64,000 nt of DNA from Streptomyces sulphureus DSM 40104 (GTDB lineage: Bacteria > Actinomycetota > Actinomycetes > Streptomycetales > Streptomycetaceae), in contig NZ_KB905813.1 in NCBI RefSeq assembly GCF_000381025.1, positions 478,716 through 542,715 of the forward strand. The letters run 5' to 3'. The notes beneath the pieces were generated by a model. It was not told the DNA's origin. It worked only from the letters and a program-made list of their open reading frames with translations, and searched no databases. Position numbers and translations under genes: made by a program. Below, in pieces: positions 52,383 to 61,822 of the stretch (position 1 is its first letter; the number at the start of each line of letters is the position of its first letter).

Positions 52383-53066
52383 TCAGGCTCCCTGCAAGTC
52401 CTGAACCCGGCGGCCGGTCGTGGAGGCGAAGCCCAGCCAGGTGTGGCGGTTACCGGCCCAGCACCAACCGACCTTGGGGGCGTTGCGGCGCTCGCGGCCG
52501 TCGCGCCCGGTTCCGTTGCTGATCCAGAGTGCCGGCGTGCGGGCGTCCAGGACGCCGTCGGCTTTGCGCAGCCGAGAGCCGATGGTCATGAAGCAGTGGT
52601 TGCGCTCCAGGACTGCGGGCTGCTGCAGCACCCAGTGGATGCCCTCGGTGAGCAGCAACGGGGCTCGGGCCTTCGCAGTGAGGGCAGGCAGCGCCTCGTT
52701 AGGGCTCCAGTTGGCCATGTGGTCGCCGCGGTCGGGGTCGGTGAGGAGGTAGAGCGGAGCGTCGGGCACCGCGACCGTGTCGAGAGGGGCGAAGAGGTCG
52801 ACATCGGGCATGTCGGTGACGACGAAACCCGGTTTGCCGTCATGGCGGAGCAGCGGCGCCAAGCCGGAGGCGGGCGCACGCTCCGGGTGCACAGCGAGCA
52901 GGGCGCCTTCACCGCCCGCAGGGGCCGCTGCGGCGAAGGTACGAAGCTCGACGGCAGAAAGCCCTGCCAGCTCGTGCACCCCCAGCTCGATGAGTCGCTC
53001 GGCCTGTGCGCTCAGGGCCGGAAGTGCGGGGGGAACGGTGGAGGTGGCGTACGTGTTCTCGGGCAC
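52383..53066 (-). CDS. DUF5701 family protein
   Basis: 227 residues from GTG 53066. Motifs of the DUF5701 family are visible: SAQAERLIELGVHELAGLSA near the start, then DPDRGDHMANWSPNEALPAL, LTEGIHWVLQQPAVLERNHC, FMTIGSRLRKADGVLDARTP and the C-terminal WISNGTGRDGRERRNAPKVG plus WCWAGNRHTWLGFAS. The function is unknown; it is a cytosolic protein widespread in Streptomyces. It is encoded 122 bp downstream of the MarR pseudogene on the same strand. Confidence 0.85.
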   Translation of the reverse strand: MPENTYATSTVPPALPALSAQAERLIELGVHELAGLSAVELRTFAAAAPAGGEGALLAVHPERAPASGLAPLLRHDGKPGFVVTDMPDVDLFAPLDTVAVPDAPLYLLTDPDRGDHMANWSPNEALPALTAKARAPLLLTEGIHWVLQQPAVLERNHCFMTIGSRLRKADGVLDARTPALWISNGTGRDGRERRNAPKVGWCWAGNRHTWLGFASTTGRRVQDLQGA

Positions 53067-53188
53067 TGTACTCCCAGGGGAAGAGAGACGGACGGGCTCG
53101 GAGGCAACGCAACGGCCCGCCGGAATGTTCCCGTTCCTGCGGACTTCACCCGGCCCTGCGACCACGGTCCCGTACAGGCCCAGGAGGC

Positions 53189-53635
53189 TCAACCACCCGG
53201 GGACACCGCCCACTTCGTCCGGCGCACCACAGCCTCCAGGGCGCTGCCCAGTGCGGCCGTCTCCTGCTCGCCCACCTCGGCGGCCCACTCGTCCCCGATC
53301 CGGTCGAGGGCCTGCCCCGAGAGGACAAGAGCTTCCCGGCCCCGCTCGATGAGTACGACCACGGTGCGTCTGCGGTCCACGGGACTGGGTTGGCGCCGTG
53401 CGTACCGCGGTTCCTCCGGTTTCTCGACCGTCCTGTGCGCGGCCTGCTTGCTGACGCCCAGCCGGTGACCGACGTCCGCGATGCTTCCGCTGTGGCCGAT
53501 GGCCTGCATGGCGAACCCGTGTGCCGGCTTCGGCTAGGGATGCCCCTGCGTGACGAGTCGGACGCGGAGTTCGTCCACGAGCGCGCGGAAAGAAGCGAGC
53601 AGCAAAGAAGTGCGTTGCCCGTACCGAGTCGGCAT
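53189..53635 (-). pseudogene. MarR-family regulator with in-frame TAG
   Basis: ATG 53635 opens MPTRYGQRTSLLLASFRALV and continues DELRVRLVTQGHP, then an in-frame TAG (53534-53536). The same frame continues PKPAHGFAMQAIGHSGSIAD and VGHRLGVSKQAAHRTVEKPE, then EPRYARRQPSPVDRRRTVVV. Upstream and downstream parts together give a typical 148-codon MarR protein: dimerisation helix, winged helix (SIADVGHRLGVSKQAAHRTV) and wing (PVDRRRTVVVL). Translation past TAG is not expected. It could restart at the ATG at 53509 (106 codons), but that would lack the first dimerisation helix. Likely inactive, or a single-base change or sequencing error. Confidence 0.75.
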
Positions 53636-53744
53636 GGGAAGCCGGGACTCCAGTCGACCAGGTGGCCTCGGGGCGGGCGGAGGAGTATCCCAGGCGTCGA
53701 AGCGGTAGCCCGACGTCCGGCCCCAGGGGGCACGTCCGGATGCT

Positions 53745-53776
53745 GTGGTGGCCGGCGGACAACCGCCGGCCACCAC
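53745..53776 (-). terminator. Perfect hairpin terminator (14-bp arms)
   Basis: Arms GTGGTGGCCGGCGG (53745-53758) and CCGCCGGCCACCAC (53763-53776) pair perfectly around ACAA. It lies between the GH38 gene's stop (53983) and the MarR relic, so it probably ends the mannoside operon. No U tract. Confidence 0.7.
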
Positions 53777-53982
53777 GCGCTGGTCGGGGCCGCTACTTGG
53801 TCGTGCACCGCCGGACACTCGCGGTCAGGGCGCTCCCGGCCGTCACGGGCTGAAATGATCGAAGAACACCCGAGCGGAGCGAGCGCGGTCTCCGTCGGAG
53901 AACGCTGGCGCTCGGGACCCGACGGCCGGGATCGGCCGACCAACCTCCGCCCAGGCGGGGCGGGTTGGACCCGCCCACGACC

Positions 53983-56900
53983 TCACGCACCCGTGCGCGT
54001 CAGACGCAGCGTGACGAGCTCGAAGGGGCGCAACGTCAGTGCGACGGTCCCGTCCTCGCCCACCGTGTGCTCGCGCGGTGCGGCGAGCGGACGCTCCAGC
54101 AGGTCGCAGGCGTCGACCTGCGCCACCTCGAACCCCGGCCGCAGCCGCACCGCGGTGCGGCCGCCGTGGGACTCGTGGAAGCGGGCCACCACGTCGCCGC
54201 TGCCGTCGTCGGCGAGCTTGACGGCGGTGAGGACGACGGCGTCGTCGTCCACCGTCACCAGCGGGGCCACCTCGCCGCCGCCCCGGACGGTGCGCGAGGG
54301 CAAGTTGAGGCTCCAGCCTTCGCGCACCGCGTCACCGACGGAGGCGCCGGGGACGAGCGCGTAGCGGAACCGGTGCACGCCCTGGTCGGTGTGCGGGTCG
54401 GGGAAGCGCGGGGCGCGCAGCAGGGAGAGCCGGACCGTGGTCGTGGTGCCGTGGTCGTGGGCGCGGACGGTGCGGGTCACGTCGTGGCCGTAGGTGGAGG
54501 CGGTGACGAGTCCGACGCCCCAGCCCGGCTCCTCCAGGTGGACGAAGCGGTGGTTGCACGCCTCGAACTTGGCCGCGTCCCAACTGGTGTTGGTGTGGGT
54601 CGGCCGGAAGTAGTGCCCGTACTGGGTCTCGGAGGCGTAGCGGTCGGTGTGAACGTCGAGGGGGAAGGCGACCTTGAGGAACTTCTCGGTCTCGTGCCAG
54701 TCGACCTCGGTGTCGACGTCGAGCCGCCCCGAGCCGGCGTCGAGGGTGAGCGTCTGGATCGCCCGCGAGCCGCCGAACGACCGGGTGACGCGGACGGAGG
54801 CGGACTCCGGGCCCTCGGTGACGACGGTGAGTTCGTCGGTGGCGGTGAGGTCGGTGACGCTGTTGCGGTAGAACTCGTCCACGTCCCAGGCGTCCCACAT
54901 GTTGGGGAAGTCCGGGTGGATCTGGAGGAGGTTGGCGGCCTGCCCCGGGGCGACCGCCTCCCGTCCGGAGGGGATGTCGTAGGCGGAGACGACGAGTCCC
55001 CGCGCGTCCAGCGCGACCCGCAGCCTGCCGTTGTCGAGGACGAGGCCGCCTGCCTCGCGCTCGGTCACGGTGACGGCGCCCTCGGCGCGTGCTGCGGGGG
55101 CGGCGCCGCCGGGGAGCACGCCGTGGCGGGCGTGCGGTGCGGAGTTGAAGACCAACTTCCCTTCGTCCTCGCCGGGTTCGCCGGCGAGTGCGCGCTGGGC
55201 CTCCTCGATGACGCCCGTCAGCTCGTCCGCGACGGCGGCGTACGTGCGCTCCGCCTCCCTGTGCACCCACGCGATGGACGAGCCGGGCAGGATGTCGTGG
55301 AACTGGTGCAGGAGCACCGTCTTCCAGATCCGGTCGAGCTGCTCGTACGGGTAAGGGTGTCCGGCGCGGACGTGTGCCGTCGCGGCCCACAACTCCGCCT
55401 CGTACAGCAGGTGTTCGCTGCGCCTGTTGCCCTGCTTGGTCTTGGCCTGGCTGGTGAGGGTGGCGCGGTGCAGCTCCAGGTAGAGCTCGCCGACCCACAC
55501 GGGTGCCTGCGGGTATTCGGCCTCGGCCTTGGCGAAGAAGGCGGCCGGTGTCTCCCACTCGACGGTTGCCGAGCCCTCCAGGTCGCGCATCCGGGCGGCC
55601 CTGGCCACCATCTCGCGGGTCGTACCGCCGCCGCCGTCGCCCCAGCCGGTGGGCGCGAGCGAGTGCCTGGCGGCGCCCTTGTCCTTGAAGTTGCGTGCGG
55701 CGTGGGCGATCTCCTCGCCCTTCATCGAGCAGTTGTACGTGTCGACGGGCGGGAAGTGGGTGAAGATCCTGGTCCCGTCGATGCCCTCCCACTGGAAGGT
55801 GTGGTGCGGGAAGGAGTTGATCTGGCTCCACGAGATCTTCTGGGTGAGCAGCCACTTGGCGCCGGCGGCCTTGATGATCTGAGGCAGACCGGCCGCGAAG
55901 CCGAACGTGTCGGGGAGCCACGCCTCGTCGTTCTCTATCCCGAACTCCTCGAGGAAGAAGCGCTTTCCGTGCACGAACTGGCGGGCCATCGCCTCCGAGC
56001 CCGGCATGTTGGTGTCGGACTCGACCCACATGCCCCCCGACGGGACGAACCGCCCCTCCGCCACCGCCTGCTTCACCTTCGCGTACACCTCGGGCCTGTG
56101 CTCCTGCAGCCAGGCGAACTGCTGCGCCTGGGACATGGCGAAGACGAAATCCGGCTCGTCGTCGAGGAGCGCGGTCATGTTGGAGGCGGTACGGGCGACC
56201 TTGCGCACCGTCTCTCGCAGCGGCCACAGCCACGCCGAGTCGATGTGCGCGTGGCCCACCGCGCTGATGCGGTGCGCCGACGCCTGCGCCGGGGCGGCGA
56301 GTACCTGGCGCAGACAGCGGCGTGCGGCCTCCGCCGTGCCGCCCACGTCCTGGAGGTCGACGGCGTCGAGCGCCTCGCCCACGGCGCGGAGGATCTCCGA
56401 GCGCCGTGCCGAGTCGGTGGGCAGCTCCGGCACCAGCTCGCCGAGTACGTCGAGGTCCTGTACGAGGTTCCACACGGTCTCGTCGAAGACGGCGAGGTCC
56501 ATCCGGGCGAGGCGGTACTGCGGTGCGTCGCCCGCCGTCTCCTTGTCGCCCAGCGCGGTGGGCAGGAAGGGGTGGTAGTCGAGGATGACGGGGTTGGAGG
56601 CGGCCTCCACGCGCAGGTCCAACTCCTCGCCGCCGAGGGCCTCATCGGCGATGCGCACCCACTGGTTGCGCGGATTGAGGCCCTTCACGGGGGTGCCGTC
56701 GGGGCGGTACACGAGGCCCTCGCACTGGAACCCCGGCATGTTCTCGTCGAAGCCCAGGTCGAGGAGCGCCTCCACGGTACGGCCCGCCCACTCGGCGGGG
56801 ACGGACCCGGTCACCCGGAACCAGCTCGTCCCCCAGGGCGCGCCCCACTTCTCGCCGACCGAGACGGGGCGGTACGGGGCTGCCAGTCCCTCGTCGACGG

Positions 56901-57030
56901 GCACCGGCTCGCCGGGGGCGTGCCAGACCGACACCTCGAGCGGCACGCTGGCGGGGTAGACGGCGGGGCGGATGCGCTCGTCGAGGACCCGCTTGAGGCG
57001 GGCTTCGGTCAGGTCGCGGTCGTCGTGCAT
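53983..57030 (-). CDS. GH38 alpha-mannosidase (second copy)
   Basis: 1015 residues, starting MHDDRDLTEARLKRVLDERI. N-terminal beta-domain WGAPWGTSWFRVTGSVPAEW. Zinc-binding GHAHIDSAWLWPLRETVRKV near residue 260, nucleophile Asp in AWLPDTFGFAAGLPQI (about 373), then FQWEGIDGTRIFTHFPPVDT. C-terminal beta-sandwich with SWDAAKFEACNHRFVHLEEP and TTTVRLSLLRAPRFPDPHTD. Homologous over its whole length to the enzyme at 37265-40327 but clearly diverged, so an old paralogue rather than a recent duplicate. No signal peptide. Last gene of a LacI-regulated importer operon, 84 bp after a GH5-like gene. Confidence 0.93.
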   Translation of the reverse strand: MHDDRDLTEARLKRVLDERIRPAVYPASVPLEVSVWHAPGEPVPVDEGLAAPYRPVSVGEKWGAPWGTSWFRVTGSVPAEWAGRTVEALLDLGFDENMPGFQCEGLVYRPDGTPVKGLNPRNQWVRIADEALGGEELDLRVEAASNPVILDYHPFLPTALGDKETAGDAPQYRLARMDLAVFDETVWNLVQDLDVLGELVPELPTDSARRSEILRAVGEALDAVDLQDVGGTAEAARRCLRQVLAAPAQASAHRISAVGHAHIDSAWLWPLRETVRKVARTASNMTALLDDEPDFVFAMSQAQQFAWLQEHRPEVYAKVKQAVAEGRFVPSGGMWVESDTNMPGSEAMARQFVHGKRFFLEEFGIENDEAWLPDTFGFAAGLPQIIKAAGAKWLLTQKISWSQINSFPHHTFQWEGIDGTRIFTHFPPVDTYNCSMKGEEIAHAARNFKDKGAARHSLAPTGWGDGGGGTTREMVARAARMRDLEGSATVEWETPAAFFAKAEAEYPQAPVWVGELYLELHRATLTSQAKTKQGNRRSEHLLYEAELWAATAHVRAGHPYPYEQLDRIWKTVLLHQFHDILPGSSIAWVHREAERTYAAVADELTGVIEEAQRALAGEPGEDEGKLVFNSAPHARHGVLPGGAAPAARAEGAVTVTEREAGGLVLDNGRLRVALDARGLVVSAYDIPSGREAVAPGQAANLLQIHPDFPNMWDAWDVDEFYRNSVTDLTATDELTVVTEGPESASVRVTRSFGGSRAIQTLTLDAGSGRLDVDTEVDWHETEKFLKVAFPLDVHTDRYASETQYGHYFRPTHTNTSWDAAKFEACNHRFVHLEEPGWGVGLVTASTYGHDVTRTVRAHDHGTTTTVRLSLLRAPRFPDPHTDQGVHRFRYALVPGASVGDAVREGWSLNLPSRTVRGGGEVAPLVTVDDDAVVLTAVKLADDGSGDVVARFHESHGGRTAVRLRPGFEVAQVDACDLLERPLAAPREHTVGEDGTVALTLRPFELVTLRLTRTGA

Positions 57031-57114
57031 GGTGCGGGCTCCTGCGGGGGTGAGGGTGTGCGGGTGTGCGGACGAAGGCGGTGCGAACCGCTTACGTGTG
57101 CAGGGTGTCGGACG

Positions 57115-58374
57115 TCACGAGGCGTGCTCGACGGAGACGGTCTCCGTGATGCCGCGGGCTGCCAGGTGGGCCGGGTCGTCGGCGTGCTCGCGCAGGACCA
57201 CCGCGGGGCGTGCGCCGTCGGCCGCCAGGCGCGCGAACGCCTCGAAGAAGGCGCCGCCGGGGGCGCAGACGGACCGGCCGGGGCGTGCGTCGGCGGTCGC
57301 CTCGGGAACCGCGTCGAGGATCAGCGCCGTCGTACGGGGCGGCGCGGGGCGCCACTCCGCGCGGGCCTGCGCGGCCGCGTCGGCGAGGGCGCGTGCGGCG
57401 GGTTTGGGGTGCTGGTCGACGGTGAACAGGCCCAGGTCGTATTCGAGTTCGGGGAAGTCGGCGAGGCTGCGGGAGACGTCGTGGGAGCACCACCAGGTGA
57501 CGCCCCAGACGTCCTCGGTGTCGAGCGCCTGCGCGACGGTCGCCGCGGTGAAGGCAGCGGCCCGTTCCGGCGGCACGTGCGGTGCGGGCGCCCCCACCTC
57601 CTGGAGCCACACCGGGCGGTGCGGGTCACGCGCCCATGCCTTGGAGAGCTCCATCAGGTAGGCGGCGTGCCCTTCCGTTGCGGCACCTCCGGGGCCGTGG
57701 CGCTGCGCGGTGCCGTTGAACACCCACGAGTGGACGGCGGTCGCCGCGCCGACGCGGGCCGCGTGCGCGGGTGTGAACGGGTGGCCGTCCTGGTACCAGG
57801 CCGCGTCGTACGCCGCGTGCAGGTGGAGCCTGCCGGGGGCGCCTTCCTCGCAGGCTGCGACCATCCGCTCCAGCCAGGCGCCTGCGCCGTCCTGGCCGAC
57901 CGGGTCGGGGTCGGGGTGGGGCGCGTGGGAGAACTGGTTGACCTCGTTGCCCACGGTCATGCCGAGGAAGTGCGGGCGGTCGGCGAGGGCCTGCGCGAGG
58001 GTGCGCAGGTACTCCGCCTGGGCCGCGACGACTTCGGGGTCCGTGAAGAGGTTCCTGCGGTGCCACGTCGCGGTCCAGGAGGGCAGGAAGTCGAAGCTGG
58101 AGAGGTGGCCCTGGAGCCCGTCGACATTCACCTCGAGGCCGCGTTCCCCTGCCGCGTCGGCGAGTTGGAGGAGCTGCTCCACCGCGCGCGGCCTGATCAG
58201 CGAGCGGTTGGGCTGGAAGACGGGCCAGAGCGGGAAGACGCGGACGTGGTCGAGGCCGAGCGAGGCGATGGCGTCCAGATCGGTGCGGACGGCGTCGAGG
58301 TCGAAGTCGAGCCAGTGGTGGAACCAGCCCTGTGCGGGTGTGTAGTTGACGCCGAAGCGCGGTGCGGGGCTCAT
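57115..58374 (-). CDS. GH5-like clan A glycoside hydrolase (mannanase/glycosidase)
   Basis: 419 residues. MSPAPRFGVNYTPAQGWFHH is the usual start of GH5-like clan A barrels. Strand 4 carries acid/base Glu after Asn in GMTVGNEVNQFSHAP (about residue 143). Strand 7 carries the likely nucleophile Glu in PVWLQEVGAPAPHVP (about residue 258). Trp-rich substrate-binding segments: LPSWTATWHRRNLFTDP and VWGVTWWCSHDVSRSL. GH5 covers beta-mannanase, beta-mannosidase and cellulase activities. No signal peptide. Co-encoded with GH38 and an importer, so it probably cleaves imported mannosides. Confidence 0.85.
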   Translation of the reverse strand: MSPAPRFGVNYTPAQGWFHHWLDFDLDAVRTDLDAIASLGLDHVRVFPLWPVFQPNRSLIRPRAVEQLLQLADAAGERGLEVNVDGLQGHLSSFDFLPSWTATWHRRNLFTDPEVVAAQAEYLRTLAQALADRPHFLGMTVGNEVNQFSHAPHPDPDPVGQDGAGAWLERMVAACEEGAPGRLHLHAAYDAAWYQDGHPFTPAHAARVGAATAVHSWVFNGTAQRHGPGGAATEGHAAYLMELSKAWARDPHRPVWLQEVGAPAPHVPPERAAAFTAATVAQALDTEDVWGVTWWCSHDVSRSLADFPELEYDLGLFTVDQHPKPAARALADAAAQARAEWRPAPPRTTALILDAVPEATADARPGRSVCAPGGAFFEAFARLAADGARPAVVLREHADDPAHLAARGITETVSVEHAS

Positions 58375-58424
58375 GCAGGTCCTGTGGTTCGGGGTAGGTT
58401 CACGGGTCGGTGCGGGCGGCGGGG

Positions 58425-59372
58425 TCAGCCCTTGACGGCGCCCTCGCTCACACCGCGGAAGAAGTAGCGCTGGAGGCAGGCGAACATCACGATCAGCGGC
58501 ACAACGGCGATGATGGTGCCGGCCGCCACCAGGCGCTGATTGTCGGCGAACGTGCCGTGCAGGTAGTTGAGTCCGACGGTGAGGGTGAAGTTGTCCGGAT
58601 CGCTGAGGACGATGAGCGGCCACAGGAAGTCGTCCCAGGCCGCCATGAAGGCGAAGATCGCGACGACGGCGAGCGTTCCCTTCACGGACGGCAGCGCGAT
58701 GCGCCAGAAACGCTGCCAGACGTTGGCGCCGTCCACCAGGGCGGCCTCCTCCATTTCGTACGGCAGGTGGGAGAAGGCGTTGCGCATCAGAAGGACGTTC
58801 ATCGCGCCGACGGCGCCGGGGAGCACCACACCGGTGAGGGTGTTGTTGAGCCCCAGCTCCCGCATGAGCGTGAACTGGGCGATGATGATGCTCTCCAGCG
58901 GGACCAGCATCGCCATCACGAAGACGACCAGCGCGGCCTTGCGCCCCCTGAACCGCAGCCTGGCAAGCGCGTATCCGGCGAGCGAGGCGCCGAGGAGGTT
59001 GGTGAGGACGCTGGCGACGGCGACCGTCAGGGAGTTCAGCGCGTAGTCCCACACCGGGATGATCCTGGCGACGCCGCTGTAGGCGTCCCACGTCCAGTCC
59101 TGGGGCAGGAGTTGGGGCGGATAGCTGTAGATGTCCTCGCCAGGCCCCTTGAGCGAGGTGGAGAGCTGCCACAGGAAGGGGCCGATCATCAGGGCGAGCA
59201 CGGCGAGCAACAGGGCGTAGCGCAGCAGCAGTTGCCACAGGGGGAGCTTCCTGCCGTCGCTGAAGCCGGCGCCGCGCCTGCGGCGTTCGCGGGGTCGGGG
59301 CGGGTGTGCGGCCTCCTCGTCCCGGTGGCCGTCTGCGGCGCGCGGCGCGGGTGCTGTGGCGGTGGGCCTCAC
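58425..59372 (-). CDS. Sugar ABC transporter permease (MalG type)
   Basis: 315 residues from GTG 59372, behind AAGGAGGACTC. An unusually long Arg/His/Pro-rich cytoplasmic tail (about 45 residues) precedes six membrane helices (LLLRYALLLAVLALMIGPFL first). EAA loop: MEEAALVDGANVWQRFWRIA (about residues 210-229). CUT1 family. Its start overlaps the partner permease stop (GTGA). Confidence 0.9.
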   Translation of the reverse strand: MRPTATAPAPRAADGHRDEEAAHPPRPRERRRRGAGFSDGRKLPLWQLLLRYALLLAVLALMIGPFLWQLSTSLKGPGEDIYSYPPQLLPQDWTWDAYSGVARIIPVWDYALNSLTVAVASVLTNLLGASLAGYALARLRFRGRKAALVVFVMAMLVPLESIIIAQFTLMRELGLNNTLTGVVLPGAVGAMNVLLMRNAFSHLPYEMEEAALVDGANVWQRFWRIALPSVKGTLAVVAIFAFMAAWDDFLWPLIVLSDPDNFTLTVGLNYLHGTFADNQRLVAAGTIIAVVPLIVMFACLQRYFFRGVSEGAVKG

Positions 59373-60271
59373 GAGTCCTCCTTGCGGTTGGCCCGCAGCA
59401 CCAGCAGCATCAGGCCGAGGGTGAGGGCGAAGACGACGACCGAGATCGCGGAGGCGTACCCCACGCGTCCGTTGAGTCCGGTGCCGACCTGCTGGACGAG
59501 CAGGACGAGGGTGGTGTCCTCGCCTGCGGGACCCCCGTTCTCCCCGGCCAGCAGGTAGACCTCGGAGAACACCTTGAAGGCGCTGACGGAGGAGAGCGCC
59601 CCGACGAGCACCATGGTGTTGCGGAGCGCGGGGACGGTGACGGTGACGAAGCGGCGGAACGCGCCCGCGCCGTCCACGGCCGCGGCTTCGTGGAGCTCGC
59701 GCGGCACGTTGGTCAGCGCGGCGAGGTAAATGATCATGTAGTAGCCGAGGCCCTTCCAGACCGTCAGCAGCATCGCGCTGAGCAGCAGCAGCCACGGGTC
59801 GCTGAGGAAGGAGACGGGACTCGCACCGAGCGCCTCCAGGATGCCGTTGACCAGGCCCCGGTCGTCGAGCAACCAGACCCAGATCAGCCCGACGACGACG
59901 ACCGAGGCGACCACGGGCGTGTAGAAGGCGGAGCGGAAGAAGGTGATGCCGGGGACGTGCCGACGTACCAGCATCGCCAGCAGCAGGGGGAGCAGCACCA
60001 GCAGCGGCACCGTCACGGCGACGTACAGGACGCTGTTGCGCAGCCCCGTCCAGAACATGTCGTCGTGGAGCAGCTCGCGGAAGTTGGCGAGTCCGACGAA
60101 GCCGCCGGGCACCAGAGTCCGGTTGTCCGTGAAGGCGTTGCCGAGGGTGCTCAGGAACGGGTAGAGGCTGAAGGCGGAGACGATCAGCAGCCCGGGAGCG
60201 AGGAACAGCCATGGGCTGACGGGGCGTTGCCGCCGTACGGCGCCGGGGCGGCTGTCGGTTGCGGTGGTCAT
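59369..60271 (-). CDS. Sugar ABC transporter permease (MalF type)
   Basis: 300 residues from ATG 60271, RBS GAGGGGCG. Six hydrophobic helices starting with SPWLFLAPGLLIVSAFSLYP. EAA loop: ELHEAAAVDGAGAFRRFVTV. CUT1 family. Follows the binding-protein gene by 11 bp and overlaps the next permease by 4 bp. Confidence 0.9.
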   Translation of the reverse strand: MTTATDSRPGAVRRQRPVSPWLFLAPGLLIVSAFSLYPFLSTLGNAFTDNRTLVPGGFVGLANFRELLHDDMFWTGLRNSVLYVAVTVPLLVLLPLLLAMLVRRHVPGITFFRSAFYTPVVASVVVVGLIWVWLLDDRGLVNGILEALGASPVSFLSDPWLLLLSAMLLTVWKGLGYYMIIYLAALTNVPRELHEAAAVDGAGAFRRFVTVTVPALRNTMVLVGALSSVSAFKVFSEVYLLAGENGGPAGEDTTLVLLVQQVGTGLNGRVGYASAISVVVFALTLGLMLLVLRANRKEDS

Positions 60272-60282
60272 CGGCGCGCCCC

Positions 60283-61566
60283 TCAGTTCAGCTTCAGCAG
60301 TCGGTTGCACTCCTCGACGGCGCTGTCGAGCGCCGCCTTCGGAGAGGTGTCACCCCGCATGACCCTGGCGACGGCGTTCTGCAGAACGGTCTTCATGTCG
60401 TCGCTCAGCAGCACCGGGGTGTAGTTCACCGCCTTGTCGAGGGACTTCGCCGAGGAGACCCGGATGCGCGTCTCGTCGTCGCCGTCCTTGTCCTCGGTGA
60501 AGTACGGGTCGTCCAACGTCCCCTTCGTGCTGGGGAAGACGGTCGTCTCGTGGGCGAAGTCCATCTGGTTCGCCGCGTTGGTGACGAAGCGGGCGAAGGC
60601 GACGGCGGTCGCCTTGTTCTCGCCGGCCGCGTTCACCATCAGCCCCTGGACGTACATGTTGGGACGGCCCGTGTTGTTGGGCGCGTCGGCGACGCCGATG
60701 TTCTTGTACAGGCTCGGGGCGTCCTTCTTGAACTTTGCGAGGTCCAGGGCGCTTCCCGGGTTCATCGCCACCGACTGCTGCATGAACTTCCTGCCCGCCT
60801 GCTCAGGGGTGGCGGTGAGCACCTGGGAGTCGAGGGCTCCCGCGTCGTACAACTCCTTGTAGCGTTCCAGGAGTTCGACACCCTTCGGCTCGTTGAAGGT
60901 GAAGGCGGTGCCCTTCCGGTTCATCAGGCGTGCGCCGTAGCGGCCGAAGTCCTCGATCGTCGGAGTGGCGGCGAGCGTGGCGATGCGTCCGTCGCTGCGC
61001 TTCGCCATGGTCAGGGCGGCGTCGAAGAGTTCGTCGTAGGTGCGGGGCGGCTTCGCCGGGTCGAGTCCGGCCTCGCGGAAGAGGCGCTTGTTGTAGAACA
61101 TCGGCCCCGTGTTGAGGTACCAGGGGAAGGCGTAGGTGCCCTTCATGCCCGGTATCTGCTGGCTCTTCCACGCGGCGGGCAGGTAGCGCTCGCGGTACTG
61201 CGGGGCCGCCTGGTCGAGGTCGAGGGCCAACCGCGCCTTGGCGAGGGGCGCGACGAGGTCGGGGGAGACGTTCACCACGTCCGGCAGGGTGCCGCCCGCG
61301 GCGTCCGCGCTGATCTTGTCCGGGTACGCCTCCGCCGGCTGGTCCACCCACTTGACGTGCGTGCCCTCGTGCTTCTTCTCGAACTCTGCGATCAGGTCCT
61401 CGAAGTAGTCGGGGAAGGCCGCCCGGAGATTCCAGGTCTGGAACGTGATCGAGCCGTGTACGCGCCCCTCGGCGCTCCCGGTGTCGACGTCCTGCGTGCC
61501 TGTGGAGCAGGCGGAGAGGAAGAGCGCGCAGGCGAGGGTGGTGAAGGCGGGACGGGAAACGCGCAA
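60283..61566 (-). CDS. Sugar-binding lipoprotein of LacI-controlled importer
   Basis: 427 residues from TTG 61566, chosen for AAGGAGCCG upstream and a proper signal peptide (RVSRPAFTTLACALFLSAC). Lipobox FLSAC, Cys near residue 20. CUT1 binding fold: FQTWNLRAAFPDYFEDLIAE, YAFPWYLNTGPMFYNKRLFR and NPGSALDLAKFKKDAPSLYK. First gene of the operon; two LacI-type sites lie about 190-230 bp upstream, before the divergent lacI gene. Captures a mannooligosaccharide by context. Confidence 0.9.
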   Translation of the reverse strand: MRVSRPAFTTLACALFLSACSTGTQDVDTGSAEGRVHGSITFQTWNLRAAFPDYFEDLIAEFEKKHEGTHVKWVDQPAEAYPDKISADAAGGTLPDVVNVSPDLVAPLAKARLALDLDQAAPQYRERYLPAAWKSQQIPGMKGTYAFPWYLNTGPMFYNKRLFREAGLDPAKPPRTYDELFDAALTMAKRSDGRIATLAATPTIEDFGRYGARLMNRKGTAFTFNEPKGVELLERYKELYDAGALDSQVLTATPEQAGRKFMQQSVAMNPGSALDLAKFKKDAPSLYKNIGVADAPNNTGRPNMYVQGLMVNAAGENKATAVAFARFVTNAANQMDFAHETTVFPSTKGTLDDPYFTEDKDGDDETRIRVSSAKSLDKAVNYTPVLLSDDMKTVLQNAVARVMRGDTSPKAALDSAVEECNRLLKLN

Positions 61567-61758
61567 GGCGAACGGCTCCTTCGGGCAGGAGTGGGGAAGG
61601 GCGCCCGGAAAGCCGTCACCGGTTGACATCGATGTCAGCCGCGGCGCCGAAAACAACCTGCACGGCGTCGCAGGGGAAAGTCAAGAGATCGAGGGAAGGC
61701 GAAGTCGCCGCTGCTCGGCCGTTTTTGAGAACTTGCTCCGAAGGGTTGCGTCCGGCGT

Positions 61759-61796
61759 CTAATGCGCTTTAGTCTCCAACAGCTTTAGCGCATTAG
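61759..61796. promoter_or_regulatory. Paired LacI-type operator sequences
   Basis: CTAATGCGCTTTAG (61759-61772) pairs at 6 of 7 arm positions, with the central GC of LacI-family sites. A related CTTTAGCGCATTAG follows at 61783-61796. TAATGCGCT and AGCGCATTA form a perfect 9-bp inverted repeat between them (61760-61768, 61787-61795). Location: 27 bp before the lacI start and about 190 bp before the divergent binding-protein start. AT content is high for this DNA. Confidence 0.7.
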
Positions 61797-61822
61797 CCAG
61801 TTGTAGCGGAGAGTGGTTCTGC

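Noticed and set aside
53965..58467. Antisense open frame of about 1500 codons over the second GH38 and GH5-like genes
   Set aside because: Same GC-driven artefact; no domains, no RBS, and sense-strand families are clear.
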